Shown: positions 1 through 8,655, counted from the first letter of the stretch. The stretch: 64,000 nucleotides of DNA from Mycobacterium sp. URHD0025 (GCF_000426065.1 NZ_AUEQ01000012.1:248001-312000); one strand, 5' to 3'. The notes: a model not told the origin generated them from the letters alone. Made by a program: numbers and translations.

Positions 1-38
1 CCGTGAGTCATCACGTTTGAGTCAGCGCCCTCGAGTCA

Positions 39-353
39 TCAGCCGGGCGGGATCAGCGGCGGCCGGCAGGCGTTGCCCACGGGGTCCCACCACCAGCCGT
101 CGTCGCACATCGGCGGCGGAGGTACCACGGGTGGGCGACAGCTGTTGGCCACCGGATCCCACCAGGCGCCGTTCTCACAAGCCAACGGCACGACCGGAGG
201 GCGACACACGCTCGCCACCGGGTCCCACCATTCTCCGGCCCCACAGTCGGCCCAGCTGACGGCAGGCGTGGCCACCGTGACCACCGCCATCAGGCCGAGC
301 GGCGCCAAGACAGCGCCGATGCTCGCCGCGCAACGGCTGACGATGCTGGTCAT
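39..353 (-). CDS. Small secreted WWDP-repeat protein
   Basis: A 104-residue protein with an export signal (basic start, hydrophobic stretch to about residue 33, likely cleavage after SWA at 35). The mature part is three consecutive repeats (residues 37-56, 59-78, 83-102) of the form C-x3/4-WWDPV-x3/4-CRPP followed by a hydrophobic pair and P. The cysteines lie at 37/50, 59/72 and 83/96, always 13 apart, so one disulfide per repeat is likely. The ATG is preceded by GGGGAGG at good spacing. I do not recognise a named family; small Cys/Trp/Pro-rich exported proteins are common in mycobacteria. An envelope or extracellular role is inferred from the signal only. Confidence 0.75.
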   Translation of the reverse strand: MTSIVSRCAASIGAVLAPLGLMAVVTVATPAVSWADCGAGEWWDPVASVCRPPVVPLACENGAWWDPVANSCRPPVVPPPPMCDDGWWWDPVGNACRPPLIPPG

Positions 354-423
354 CTCAAACCTCCCCGAGAGATCACGTCGCCGAGCCTATCCGGACCGCA
401 GGTCGACGGCCAGGAATCGGACA

Positions 424-455
424 CGCCGGGCCGTTGCCGTCCTGACGGCCCGGCG
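424..455. repeat. 11-bp inverted repeat in a divergent gap
   Basis: Perfect arms CGCCGGGCCGT (424-434) and its complement (445-455) around a 10-nt loop. It sits in the 320-nt gap (354-673) between the divergent WWDP-repeat gene and the acyltransferase. No T-run follows, so an ordinary intrinsic terminator is unlikely. A leader hairpin or protein-binding dyad is possible. I see nothing else in the gap that could be a gene. Confidence 0.5.
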
Positions 456-673
456 ACGCGGTCGGCGCGGCAATTGCCTTGCTGCACAAGATCGCCCGGG
501 ACGCTGACAGCAGGCGCACGGATTTTGCCCAGGAACCGCACACGGCGCGGTCGGCACGCCGCGCGGGGCCTCGCTGCTAGTCTGCGAGAGCTGCCGGTTG
601 CGCGAATCACGGGCCGATCCGCCCGGCCAGCTGCGGCGGTGACATGACAAACAGCGAAGTGACGAACTGCTGA

Positions 674-1909
674 GTGGATACGGAAAAGGGTGTTGTGCGC
701 GGCGCAGAGATCAAGGCCTTAACGGGCCTGCGCATCGTTGCGGCGGTGTGGGTGGTCCTGTTCCACTTCCGGCCCTTGCTCTACCAGGTGGCACCCGACG
801 TCACCCAGGCGCTCGCCCCGATACTCGACTGCGGAGCTCAGGGCGTCGATCTCTTCTTCATCCTCAGCGGATTCGTATTGACCTGGAACTACATCGATCG
901 GATGGGCCCGACCTGGTCCACCCGGGCCACGCTTCACTTCCTTTGGCTGCGGTTGTCGCGGGTGTGGCCGGTGTATCTCGTCACGCTGCACCTGGCGGCC
1001 TTGTGGCTGATTTTCACCCTCAACGTCGGCCACATTCCACCCGAGGACACCAGCGGCTACAACGCCGTCAGCTATGTGCGTCAGCTGTTCCTCGTCCAAC
1101 TGTGGTTCCAGCCCTACTTCGACGGTTCGAGCTGGGATGGACCGGCGTGGTCGATCAGTGCCGAATGGCTGGCATACCTGCTTTTCGGAGCGCTGATCCT
1201 GGTCATCTTCCGGATCGCGCGGGCGACGCGGGCGCGGAGCCTGGTCGTGCTGGCCATCGCCGCCGCCGTGCCGCCGGTGGTGCTGCTGATGGCCACCGGC
1301 CACTTCTATACCCCGTGGAGCTGGCTGCCGAGAATCGTCATGCAGTTCACCGCGGGTGCGCTGGCGTGTGCGGCGGTTCGCAAGCTGCACCTGACAGAGC
1401 GCACCCGGCGGCGAGCGGGCTATCTGTCGATCCTGCTGGGTGTCCTGATCGTCGGCGGGCTGTACTTCTTCGACGCGCATCCGTTGAACACCGTCGGTGA
1501 TGCCGGCGGCCTGGTGGACATCCTGTTCGTCCCGCAGGTGGTGGCCCTGGCGGTCGGCGTCGGGAGCCTGCCGGCACTGCTGTCGACCCGGCTACTGGTC
1601 TATGGCGGACAGATCTCCTTCGGCCTGTACATGGTGCACGAGTTGGTGCATACCGCGTGGATATGGACCACCAGGCAGTTCGAGCTCACCCTGACACCCA
1701 CTCTCTCGGGCAAGGCGACGCTGATCGGCCTGTTCGCGATCGCGCTGCTCGGAGCGGTCGCGCTCTATCACCTCGTGGAGGAGCCGGCCAGGCGGTGGAT
1801 GCGCAGGATGGTCGACATTCGTCCCGTCGAGCCGGTCAGCAAGAAGCTGCACCGGATCGACACTGAGATCGAAGACACGTCCGACAAAGTTTCCGCCCGC
1901 GCGGGCTGA
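674..1909 (+). CDS. Acyltransferase 3 family membrane protein (OafA-like)
   Basis: A 411-residue integral membrane protein of the acyltransferase-3 family, which moves acyl groups onto cell-surface carbohydrates or other exported acceptors. The family R-x10-H motif is present at R20/H31 in the first membrane segment. About ten hydrophobic segments follow, with a basic cytoplasmic tail after a LVEEPARRWMRR stretch. The length fits the family (350-420 for the single-domain form without a C-terminal SGNH domain). A separate exported SGNH hydrolase lies just downstream at 2078, and in other proteins these two domains are fused. The GTG start has no clear Shine-Dalgarno and is the least certain part. 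The acceptor cannot be told from sequence. Confidence 0.85.
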   Translation: MDTEKGVVRGAEIKALTGLRIVAAVWVVLFHFRPLLYQVAPDVTQALAPILDCGAQGVDLFFILSGFVLTWNYIDRMGPTWSTRATLHFLWLRLSRVWPVYLVTLHLAALWLIFTLNVGHIPPEDTSGYNAVSYVRQLFLVQLWFQPYFDGSSWDGPAWSISAEWLAYLLFGALILVIFRIARATRARSLVVLAIAAAVPPVVLLMATGHFYTPWSWLPRIVMQFTAGALACAAVRKLHLTERTRRRAGYLSILLGVLIVGGLYFFDAHPLNTVGDAGGLVDILFVPQVVALAVGVGSLPALLSTRLLVYGGQISFGLYMVHELVHTAWIWTTRQFELTLTPTLSGKATLIGLFAIALLGAVALYHLVEEPARRWMRRMVDIRPVEPVSKKLHRIDTEIEDTSDKVSARAG

Positions 1910-2077
1910 CTCCCGCAGCTGATCGCTGTAACTATCCAAACCCGCTGCGCGACAGGTTGTTATGCCCTTGTTATCGGTGTGTCATCGACCGCTTATGTCC
2001 GGCCCGGGTTCACCCCATAGGCTGTTCGGCGTATCGCGGTCCGGGACGAATTGGTCCCGCCGGCAGTGGAGGTTGCA

Positions 2078-2767
2078 GTGAGTCGTCTGACCACTTTCAT
2101 CGTCTCGCTCGCCCTCCTGGTCGGGCTGTTCATGCAGGCTCCTCAGCAGCGTTATGTCGCCTCCGGTCTGGACCCGCAGATCAACCACATCTCCGTGATC
2201 GGGGACTCGTACACCACGGGCATGCTCGCCGAAGGCGGCATGGGACCGAGGAACTGGGCGCCGCTGGCCTGGCAGAAGCTTTCGCAGCGCGGTGTGCAGG
2301 TGGATGCCGATGTGGTGGCCGAGGGTGGCGCCGGCTATGAGGCGCGCGGAAATCACGGCAGCATCTTCGCCGACCTCACGGCCCGGGCGGTGCAGCCTGA
2401 CGACGCCTTGATCGTGTTCTTCGGGTCGCGCAACGACAAGGATTCGGACCTGGGCATCTACACCCGTTTGAGCCACGATGCCCTGACGATGGCGCGGCAG
2501 GCCGCCCCCACAGCGCGGATGCTGGTGATCGGGCCGCCGTGGGTGAATGCGGACGTGCCGCCGAATCTGCTGGGTGTTCGGGACATCCTGCGGGATCAGG
2601 CGCGGCAGGTGGGTGCGACGTTCGTCGATCCGATCGCCGAACGCTGGTTCTTCGATCGTCCGGAGTTGATCGGTGCCGATGGGATCCACCCGACCGACGC
2701 GGGCCACGCGTACATGGCCGACAAGATCGCCCCGCTGATCGGCAAGGAACTCCCGCGCTGGGTCTGA
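2078..2767 (+). CDS. Exported SGNH/GDSL-type hydrolase
   Basis: A 229-residue SGNH-fold hydrolase. The N-terminus is a signal or anchor segment (residues 4-21), then block I GDSYTTG at 42-48 with the nucleophile Ser44. The closing DGIHPTDAGH near the C-terminus supplies the Asp/His of the triad. The GTG at 2078 is chosen because GGAGG lies five bases upstream; an earlier TTG would remove that ribosome-binding site. Expected activity is esterase or deacylase on an exported substrate. Its position behind an acyltransferase-3 gene suggests the two act on the same surface glycan or lipid, but this is inference. Confidence 0.8.
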   Translation: MSRLTTFIVSLALLVGLFMQAPQQRYVASGLDPQINHISVIGDSYTTGMLAEGGMGPRNWAPLAWQKLSQRGVQVDADVVAEGGAGYEARGNHGSIFADLTARAVQPDDALIVFFGSRNDKDSDLGIYTRLSHDALTMARQAAPTARMLVIGPPWVNADVPPNLLGVRDILRDQARQVGATFVDPIAERWFFDRPELIGADGIHPTDAGHAYMADKIAPLIGKELPRWV

Positions 2768-2776
2768 GGCCCCCGC

Positions 2777-3748
2777 TCAGCCCCGCGACGTGGTGCGGAA
2801 CCTGTCCCGGTACGCCTTCGGTGACACCCCGAGATGACTGGTGAACACCCGGCGCAGGGTCTCCGCGCTCCCGAACCCGGCGAGCCGGGCGGTGTCTCCC
2901 ACCGGACGTCCCGCGTCCAGAGCTGCCCGTGCGACATCGATCCGCACTATTTCGACGTAGCGTGCCGGTGTGGTGCCCAGCTCGGCCTGGAACAGCCGGG
3001 TCAACTGCCGGGTGCTCAATGAGGCAAGGGCTGCAAGGCTTTTCACGCTGTGGTCGGCGGCGGGGTCGGTTGCGATCGCGTCGGTGACCCGACGCAGCGC
3101 GGATTGTGCCGGCGCGTCCGACTCGACCAGTGTGGAGAACTGGGACTGGCCGCCCGCACGTTTGAGGTACACCACCAGCGATCGTGCGACATTGCGGACC
3201 AGATCGGCTCCGCAATCGGATTCCACCAACGCCAATGCCAGGTCGATGCCCGCCGACACCCCGGCCGAGGTGTAGACGTCACCGTCCCGGACGAAGATCG
3301 CGTCGGGCTCGACCGAGATCTTCGGATACGCCCGCGCCAGTAGCCGCGCGTGGCGCCAGTGCGTGGTGGCCCGGCGGCCGTCGAGCAGTCCTGCCTCGGC
3401 CAGGATGAACGATCCTGTGCAGATCGACGCGAGCCGCCGGGTCCGAACGGGCAGATCTCGAAGCGATGCCACCAGTTCGGGATCGATCGGCCGGCCCACG
3501 AGATCGTCTCCGCCGGAAACCAATACGGTGTCCACGCCGCAGATGTCCGCGATGCGGTCGGTCACGGCGAACGCGGTGCCGATCGAGGTGATCACGTCGG
3601 CGCCGTCGACCGAGGCGATGCGTAGCCGGTAGTCGGCGCCGAACCGATTGGCCTCGGCGAAAACCTCGGCGGGACCGGCGGCATCCAGCAGTTTCATTCC
3701 GTCGAAGACCACGATCACGATCTCGCGCGGCCCCACAGCTCGTGCCAT
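2777..3748 (-). CDS. GlxA-type transcriptional regulator (DJ-1/PfpI + AraC HTH)
   Basis: A 323-residue regulator. Residues about 8-175 form a DJ-1/PfpI-like domain with the nucleophile-elbow sequence SICTGSF (Cys near 110). The C-terminal 100 residues are an AraC/XylS double helix-turn-helix containing LASLSTRQLTRLFQ and the GFGSAETLRRVF recognition helix. A start 39 nt further upstream is possible; the chosen ATG gives the usual family N-terminus. It diverges from the cupin-HD gene pair with a 119-nt gap and probably controls it. The ligand is unknown, and GlxA proteins generally lack confirmed amidase activity. Confidence 0.85.
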   Translation of the reverse strand: MARAVGPREIVIVVFDGMKLLDAAGPAEVFAEANRFGADYRLRIASVDGADVITSIGTAFAVTDRIADICGVDTVLVSGGDDLVGRPIDPELVASLRDLPVRTRRLASICTGSFILAEAGLLDGRRATTHWRHARLLARAYPKISVEPDAIFVRDGDVYTSAGVSAGIDLALALVESDCGADLVRNVARSLVVYLKRAGGQSQFSTLVESDAPAQSALRRVTDAIATDPAADHSVKSLAALASLSTRQLTRLFQAELGTTPARYVEIVRIDVARAALDAGRPVGDTARLAGFGSAETLRRVFTSHLGVSPKAYRDRFRTTSRG

Positions 3749-3867
3749 GCGCCCATTGTGTCGCTTCTTGTGGGAAACGTGGCTCATCGGCCACGGGTCC
3801 GGCGGCCGGTGGCGACGCAGACTGGTCTCAGATCAAGAGGCACATCGGAACGCACAGGGAGGTCGAC

Positions 3868-4410
3868 ATGTCATTCACCGAAGGCGCAACCGTCACCGTG
3901 GTTCGGCCGGGAGCAGGGGACACCGCCGAAATACCGGGATTCGGTGCGGTCTTCAAACTCACCGGCAAGACGACCGGCGGCTTGGTCTCGATCGTCGAAC
4001 ACCCCTTCGGGGTCGGGATGATCACCGCGGCACATCGGCACACCAACGAAGATGAGCATTCGATCGTGCTGGCGGGTGAGATCGGATTCCGCTCCGACGA
4101 CAACGAGGTCGTGCTCGGTCCCGGCGGCTACATCACGAAGCCGCGCGGTCAGATGCACGCCATGTGGAACGCCGGTACCGAGCCCGGCCGCATCATCGAA
4201 GTGATCACGCCCGGAAACGGTTTCGAGAACTACTTCCGCGAGCTCGGTGAGCTGCTCACGACTGCCGGCGAATCCGGTCCGGACGGCCCCGCACTGCACA
4301 CCACCCCCGAATTCATCGAGCTGTCGCACAAGTACGGGCTGACCTATGGGGTGCCGGACTGGTTCGACGACATCGTGGCCCGCTATCACCTGCACCCGCC
4401 GACCCATTGA
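3868..4410 (+). CDS. Cupin-domain protein
   Basis: A 180-residue single-domain cupin. The first cupin motif supplies His56, His58 and a Glu/His at 63/64 (AAHRHTNEDEH). The second supplies His97 within KPRGQMHAMWN, so a metal site is likely. The ATG follows AGGGAGG at ideal distance. The HD hydrolase gene follows after 49 nt, and a GlxA-type regulator diverges upstream, so the pair is probably one small regulated operon. It could be a dioxygenase, an isomerase or a binding protein; the family is too broad to choose. Confidence 0.8.
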   Translation: MSFTEGATVTVVRPGAGDTAEIPGFGAVFKLTGKTTGGLVSIVEHPFGVGMITAAHRHTNEDEHSIVLAGEIGFRSDDNEVVLGPGGYITKPRGQMHAMWNAGTEPGRIIEVITPGNGFENYFRELGELLTTAGESGPDGPALHTTPEFIELSHKYGLTYGVPDWFDDIVARYHLHPPTH

Positions 4411-4459
4411 CCCGCACCGCCTACGTCCACCGAAGAACCGAGCACCCGGGAGCCACATC

Positions 4460-5113
4460 ATGACCACGTCCCTGACCAACAACATCGCCGGAATCGAATT
4501 GCCCGACACCGCGCTGACGCGAGACGTCACCGAGTACATCCGCGATGTCGAGGATGACCTGCTGTTCAATCATTCCCGCCGGGTGTTCTACTTCGGCGCG
4601 CTGCAGGGCCTGCGCCGCGGATTGCGGCCCGATCTCGAATTGCTCTACGTGGGAGCGATGTTCCACGACATCGGACTCACCGAGGCTTACCGCACGACCT
4701 CGCAGTTGCGCTTCGAGGTCGACGGGGCCAATGCCGCCCGGGACTTCCTGTTGCAGCGCGGGCTCGACGAGGCGGCCGCGCGCAAGGTGTGGCTGGGCAT
4801 CGCATTGCACACCACGCCTGGAGTCCCCGAGTTCCTGGACCCCGAGATCGCCCTGGTGACAGCGGGCGTCGAAACCGACGTTCTCGGTATCGGCCGGGAC
4901 GACCTGATGCCGGAGGAGTTGAGCGCAGTCACCGAGGTGCATCCGCGGCCGGATTTCAAGAATCGGATCCTGCGCGCGTTCACCGACGGGGTGCGGCAGC
5001 GGCCAGGGTCGACGTTCGGCACCGTCAACGCCGACGTGCTGGCGCACTTCGACGACTCGTTCGTCCGCGAGGATTTCGTCGACATCATCCTCAAGAACGG
5101 CTGGCCGGAATAG
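4460..5113 (+). CDS. HD-domain hydrolase, cyanamide hydratase-like
   Basis: A 217-residue HD-superfamily protein. Metal-binding positions are visible as His38 (FNHSRR), His69-Asp70 (FHDIG), His117 (ALHTT) and probably Asp140. The opening (LPDTAL, then LFNHSRRVFYFG) resembles HD-type cyanamide hydratase-like proteins more than nucleotide phosphohydrolases, and there is no RelA or PDE companion domain. It follows the cupin gene on the same strand. Hydration or hydrolysis of a small nitrogen compound is a reasonable guess; the substrate is not proven. The ATG at 4460 is taken for its position and lack of upstream similarity. Confidence 0.75.
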   Translation: MTTSLTNNIAGIELPDTALTRDVTEYIRDVEDDLLFNHSRRVFYFGALQGLRRGLRPDLELLYVGAMFHDIGLTEAYRTTSQLRFEVDGANAARDFLLQRGLDEAAARKVWLGIALHTTPGVPEFLDPEIALVTAGVETDVLGIGRDDLMPEELSAVTEVHPRPDFKNRILRAFTDGVRQRPGSTFGTVNADVLAHFDDSFVREDFVDIILKNGWPE

Positions 5114-5172
5114 TCAGAGCCGCAGCATGTTTCGCTATGCCGGAATCGGGACGCCGAAATTCACCGGGTTGA

Positions 5173-5835
5173 TCACGCAGTGCCTATGCGGCGTTCGGCG
5201 AGCTCCCGCAGGGGCTCCGGCAGTGCGGCCGCCTGCAGGATCGCGGGCAGATGCTGCGACTCCAGGGTCAAGGCACGGAACACGAACCCGACGGTGATGT
5301 CATGATCGGGCCGGTCGAAAACCACGATCTCGTCGCCGGCCGATACCGGTCCCGGTGTCACCAGGCGCAGGTAGGCGCCCGGAATCGCGGTTCTGGTAAA
5401 GGTTTTGACCCATCCGTTGATCTGCAACCAGTTTGCGAACGTGCGGCAGGGGATGCGCGGCCGGGATACCTCGAGCTCGAGGCCGCCGGACCCGACCCGC
5501 CAGCGTTCACCGATGACGGCGTTGGTGACGTCGATACCGGCGGTGGTCAGGTTCTCGCCGAACACCCCGTTGGCGATGTCCCGGTCCAGCTCGGTCTGCC
5601 AGGCATCGAGGTCCTCACGTGCGTAGGCGTACACAGCCTGGTCGTCTCCGCCGTGAAACTGTTGGTCGCCGATCGTGTCGCCGACGAGGCCGCTACCGAG
5701 CCCGCCGTGCATGGGGCCGGGGGCGCGCACCGCGACCGCTCCGTCGACGGGGCGCTTGTCGATGCCGGTGACGGCACGCCCCTCGGCGGTGTTGGGTCGT
5801 GGATGGGCCACGTTGACCGTCAGTACCTGCGCCAT
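5173..5835 (-). CDS. MOSC-domain protein (YiiM-like)
   Basis: A 220-residue MOSC protein. The fold markers are HGGDDQAVYAY at 61-71, FGENL at 92-96 and the conserved Cys130 in SRPRIPCRTF, which in this family handles sulfur or binds molybdenum cofactor. The C-terminal part has the short helical tail found in YiiM-type proteins. Such proteins are linked to molybdenum cofactor-dependent reduction of N-hydroxylated compounds. No molybdoenzyme gene is nearby. It is convergent with the HD gene and followed at 18 nt by another minus-strand small gene start region. Confidence 0.85.
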   Translation of the reverse strand: MAQVLTVNVAHPRPNTAEGRAVTGIDKRPVDGAVAVRAPGPMHGGLGSGLVGDTIGDQQFHGGDDQAVYAYAREDLDAWQTELDRDIANGVFGENLTTAGIDVTNAVIGERWRVGSGGLELEVSRPRIPCRTFANWLQINGWVKTFTRTAIPGAYLRLVTPGPVSAGDEIVVFDRPDHDITVGFVFRALTLESQHLPAILQAAALPEPLRELAERRIGTA

Positions 5836-5853
5836 GCCGCACAGCGTAGTGGC

Positions 5854-6105
5854 TTAGAAGAGCGGTGTCGCAACGCCATTCGGGGCGCCCGGCGGTGGAG
5901 GCACCGGCAGGCACAGTCCGGTGGCGATATCGAGCTGCCGGCCCGGTACGCAGAACGGCGAACAGCCGTTGGTCACACCGGTTTCCCCGGGCGCACAGGC
6001 CGAGCTGGGGGCTGGTGTCACGATGGTGGCCACCGCCATCGACCCGGCTGACAGCACCGCGGCCGATACCACGGTGAACACCCCGCGCCACACTGCGCTC
6101 GTCAT
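5854..6105 (-). CDS. Small secreted protein, unknown function
   Basis: An 83-residue exported protein. A hydrophobic segment covers residues 8-30 and a cleavage site is likely around SSA. The mature chain of about 50 residues carries four cysteines and a Pro-rich tail (PVPPPPGAPNG). The ATG at 6105 follows GAGGAG at seven bases, which rules out the longer reading upstream. The MOSC gene starts 18 nt downstream on the same strand. No family is recognised. Confidence 0.65.
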   Translation of the reverse strand: MTSAVWRGVFTVVSAAVLSAGSMAVATIVTPAPSSACAPGETGVTNGCSPFCVPGRQLDIATGLCLPVPPPPGAPNGVATPLF

Positions 6106-6227
6106 CGGTTGTCTCCTCATGAGCTGCACCTGCCCCGACCTATGGGCAAAGTCTAGGTGGCGCACCCGGCCCGTACCGGCAGTTGCCCCGTTGTCCGCCC
6201 AGACCCGGGCCCGTCCGCTAGCGTCAC

Positions 6228-7202
6228 GTGGTTGTGCAGACCCTGATCGACTTCGACCGTGCGCCCGTTTTCGCCATTCCGACCGTCGAGCCGGTCGGCG
6301 GGCTCACCGTTCGCGAGGGCATGCTGCTCGAGGGCCCGCAGGGGTGGGGGGAGTTCAGCCCACTGCCGCACGAGCGTGCGCTGGGCCGCTGGCTCACGGC
6401 GGCGACCGAGCCGGGAACCGTGGGCTGGCCCGATCCGGTGCGTGGGCGAGTGCCGGTCGCGGTCACCATTCCGGCCAACGTGGACCCCGAACGCGCTCAC
6501 CAGATGGCCGTGGCATCGGGCTGCCGGACCGCGGCTGTCGAGGTCGGTGTCGCGGGTCTCGCGCAGGACGTCGAGCGGGTACAGGCCGTGCGCGACGGGC
6601 TCGGAGCGGGCGGCGCACTCAGATGCGACGCCAAGGGCAGGTGGGATCCGGACGCCGCGGTCACCGCCATCACCGCCCTCGATCGTGCTGCCGGCGGACT
6701 GGAGTTCGTCGCCCAACCGTGCCGGACACTGGACGAACTCGTGCAGGTGAGACTTCGGATCGAGGTGCCCGTTGCGGCCGCCGAGTCGATCCGCGACGCC
6801 GACGACCCGATGAGCCTGCGCCTGGACCGGGCGGCCGACATCGCGGTGCTCGCCAGCGGGCCACTGGGCGGGGCCCGGCGCGCGTTGCGGGTCGCCGAGT
6901 CGTGCGGCTTGCCGTGTGTGGTCAGCTCAACCCTGGAGACGACGATCGGCCTCGCGTCGGGGCTCGCTCTGGCCGGGGCGCTACCCGAGCTGGCGTTCGC
7001 GTGTGAACTGGGAACCAGGGAGTTTCTGGCTGGTGACCTGGTCGCGGATTCGCGTTCCCTGGTCGCGGTCGATGGCTACCTACCCGTCGCGCCCATGCCC
7101 CCGGCTCCGCAGCGTGACCTGCTGGAGCGCTACGCCGTCACCGACCCGCGCCGAGCGGCGTGGTGGCGCGAACGTCTGCGCACCGCCCTATCTGCGTCCT
7201 GA
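6228..7202 (+). CDS. MenC-like (o-succinylbenzoate synthase fold) protein, catalytic residues lost
   Basis: A 324-residue member of the OSBS/enolase superfamily, similar end to end to actinobacterial MenC (GWGEFSPLPHE near 40, DIAVL and PLGG near 204-215, VVSSTLE, ALPEL, ELGT). The catalytic positions are mostly changed. The KxK pair of barrel strand 2 is A103-V-E105. The Glu of the ExPC motif is Ala162. The Asp of DES is Ala185 (AAES). The lysine before the PLGG motif is Ala209. Only Asp134 of the metal site remains. A true OSBS would need all of these, so this is probably a pseudo-enzyme or a protein with a new role. The start may be the GTG at 6228 or 6234; a TAGCGT element lies just upstream. 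Confidence 0.8.
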   Translation: MVVQTLIDFDRAPVFAIPTVEPVGGLTVREGMLLEGPQGWGEFSPLPHERALGRWLTAATEPGTVGWPDPVRGRVPVAVTIPANVDPERAHQMAVASGCRTAAVEVGVAGLAQDVERVQAVRDGLGAGGALRCDAKGRWDPDAAVTAITALDRAAGGLEFVAQPCRTLDELVQVRLRIEVPVAAAESIRDADDPMSLRLDRAADIAVLASGPLGGARRALRVAESCGLPCVVSSTLETTIGLASGLALAGALPELAFACELGTREFLAGDLVADSRSLVAVDGYLPVAPMPPAPQRDLLERYAVTDPRRAAWWRERLRTALSAS

Positions 7203-7361
7203 ACTGCGCCGATGTGATTTGCGGTGACCCAGCGCCTCTCGCGCCCGGCACCGGTTGCCCAACAGATTCAAGTAGCGCACTACGCATGTGCGCGGACCGC
7301 AGGCAACTCGAGAATCGACTTGGTCAGCTACCGCTGGCGGGAAGATCCAACGGAGGATGCC

Positions 7362-7685
7362 ATGTCGATGTTCGCCAAGCTGTCGGAACTCCGGGCCGTC
7401 AAGACCCAGGACTCTGGTGGAACCGACGAGCTCAGTATCAGCAGAGCGGACGGGTTCCAGTTCAAGGCTGTGTCGATGTGCCAGGGGGATGTGGTGAATC
7501 TGGACCGACTGCTGCCCTTCGACGGCAAGCTCGAGATCGTGTTGAGGGAAGTGGATGTGCGTACCGACGAGATGGAGGATGTCGGCTCGATACTCATCTG
7601 TTCCGACGACTTGGGACGGGGAGAGCTCACCCAGCAGTTCAGGGGCGCGGGGGCCCAGTACGACCTCACCTACAAAGTGATCTGA
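7362..7685 (+). CDS. Hypothetical protein, 107 residues
   Basis: A 107-residue cytoplasmic protein with no signal or membrane segment. Alternating hydrophobic residues and an acidic central part (REVDVRTDEMEDVG) suggest a small beta-sandwich. A ribosome-binding site GGAGG lies six bases before the ATG, which fixes the start well inside a longer open frame. I do not recognise the family. It is convergent with the kinase gene, whose stop lies 15 nt downstream. Confidence 0.7.
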   Translation: MSMFAKLSELRAVKTQDSGGTDELSISRADGFQFKAVSMCQGDVVNLDRLLPFDGKLEIVLREVDVRTDEMEDVGSILICSDDLGRGELTQQFRGAGAQYDLTYKVI

Positions 7686-7699
7686 GCCGCCTGAGAATC

Positions 7700-8593
7700 T
7701 CAGTCCTGTACTGCCTTTGCGATCGCCACACAGGTGGTCACCCAGTCCGCGTCGGGTTCGGGCATTTCCGTCAGCTCCCACATCGCGTTGTGCATCATCC
7801 GGACGATGACCCAGGCCCTGGCCCGGTCCATATCCAGGGCGGCGGCGTCGACCAGAGCCGACAGCCGGCGTCGGACGCCGTCGCGAACGTAGCCGGCAAG
7901 CTCGTCCCACCGGTTCCACAGCATCGGCGCGACCTCGTAGTGCGGGTCGCCGTTCATCGGCTTGGGATCGATCACCAGCCATGGCTCGCGATCGCCGGCG
8001 AGCACATTCTCGTAATGCAGGTCCCCGTGGATCAGGGTGCCGGTGACCGTCGGGTCGGCGGCCAGATCGTCGCCGAGGGCGATCGCCTGTTCCACCAGCC
8101 GACGTGGCACCGGGGCATTGCGGGGGAGCCGCTTCAGATCAGCGGTCGACCGGGCGGTGTGCACGGCCAGCGACCGCAGCTGCGGCAGCGCCGGGACATG
8201 AATCCTCCGGTAGAGCTCAGCCACGATCTCACAGGCCTCAATGTCCCAGAGCTCGTTGAGGTTTCGCTGGTGCAGCCGTTCCAGTAGCAGCATCCGACGG
8301 TGCGGGTCGGCGCTGAGCAGTCGGGCCGCACCGGCGCCTGCCCACCGGCGAAGCGCCAGGTGTTCGTGTTGTGACTCGTCGTCGGGAAAAGCGGCCTTGA
8401 GCACCGCGGGCACATCGTCGCGGGTCCGTACCGGCAGCACCATCGAGCAGTAGCCGTGAATTGCGGGCCCGTCGGCGTGCAGGTCCCATTCGTCGACCTG
8501 GGCGCGGATCAGTCTCGGCAGGCTGTCGACCCACGATTGCCACTCCGGCCCTCGTGCGCCCATCGCGCGCACGCCCTCGGGCAGATCGATCAT
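7700..8593 (-). CDS. APH(6)/hydroxyurea-kinase family phosphotransferase
   Basis: A 297-residue kinase-like fold of the aminoglycoside/hydroxyurea resistance kinase family (streptomycin 6-phosphotransferase type). Visible elements are the ATP-site lysine near 66 (VLKAAFP), the catalytic loop HGDLHYENVL at 189-198 and the metal motif IDPKP at 208-212. It overlaps no neighbour and is divergent from tpx with about 60 nt between starts. The family can inactivate streptomycin, but many chromosomal members have other, unknown substrates, so resistance should not be assumed. An alternative start 13 codons upstream exists. Confidence 0.85.
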   Translation of the reverse strand: MIDLPEGVRAMGARGPEWQSWVDSLPRLIRAQVDEWDLHADGPAIHGYCSMVLPVRTRDDVPAVLKAAFPDDESQHEHLALRRWAGAGAARLLSADPHRRMLLLERLHQRNLNELWDIEACEIVAELYRRIHVPALPQLRSLAVHTARSTADLKRLPRNAPVPRRLVEQAIALGDDLAADPTVTGTLIHGDLHYENVLAGDREPWLVIDPKPMNGDPHYEVAPMLWNRWDELAGYVRDGVRRRLSALVDAAALDMDRARAWVIVRMMHNAMWELTEMPEPDADWVTTCVAIAKAVQD

Positions 8594-8655
8594 CGCGGTC
8601 CATGGTCGCACCCCGGGCGGTCCGTCAGGCATCCGGTTTTGACAGACTGTGCCCT

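Noticed and set aside
1..38. Three GAGTCA copies at the window start
   Set aside because: Too short and imperfectly spaced, and cut by the window edge, to call a repeat array.
719..1480. Long antisense and alternative frames within the acyltransferase gene
   Set aside because: High GC leaves many frames open; these have skewed composition and no ribosome-binding site.
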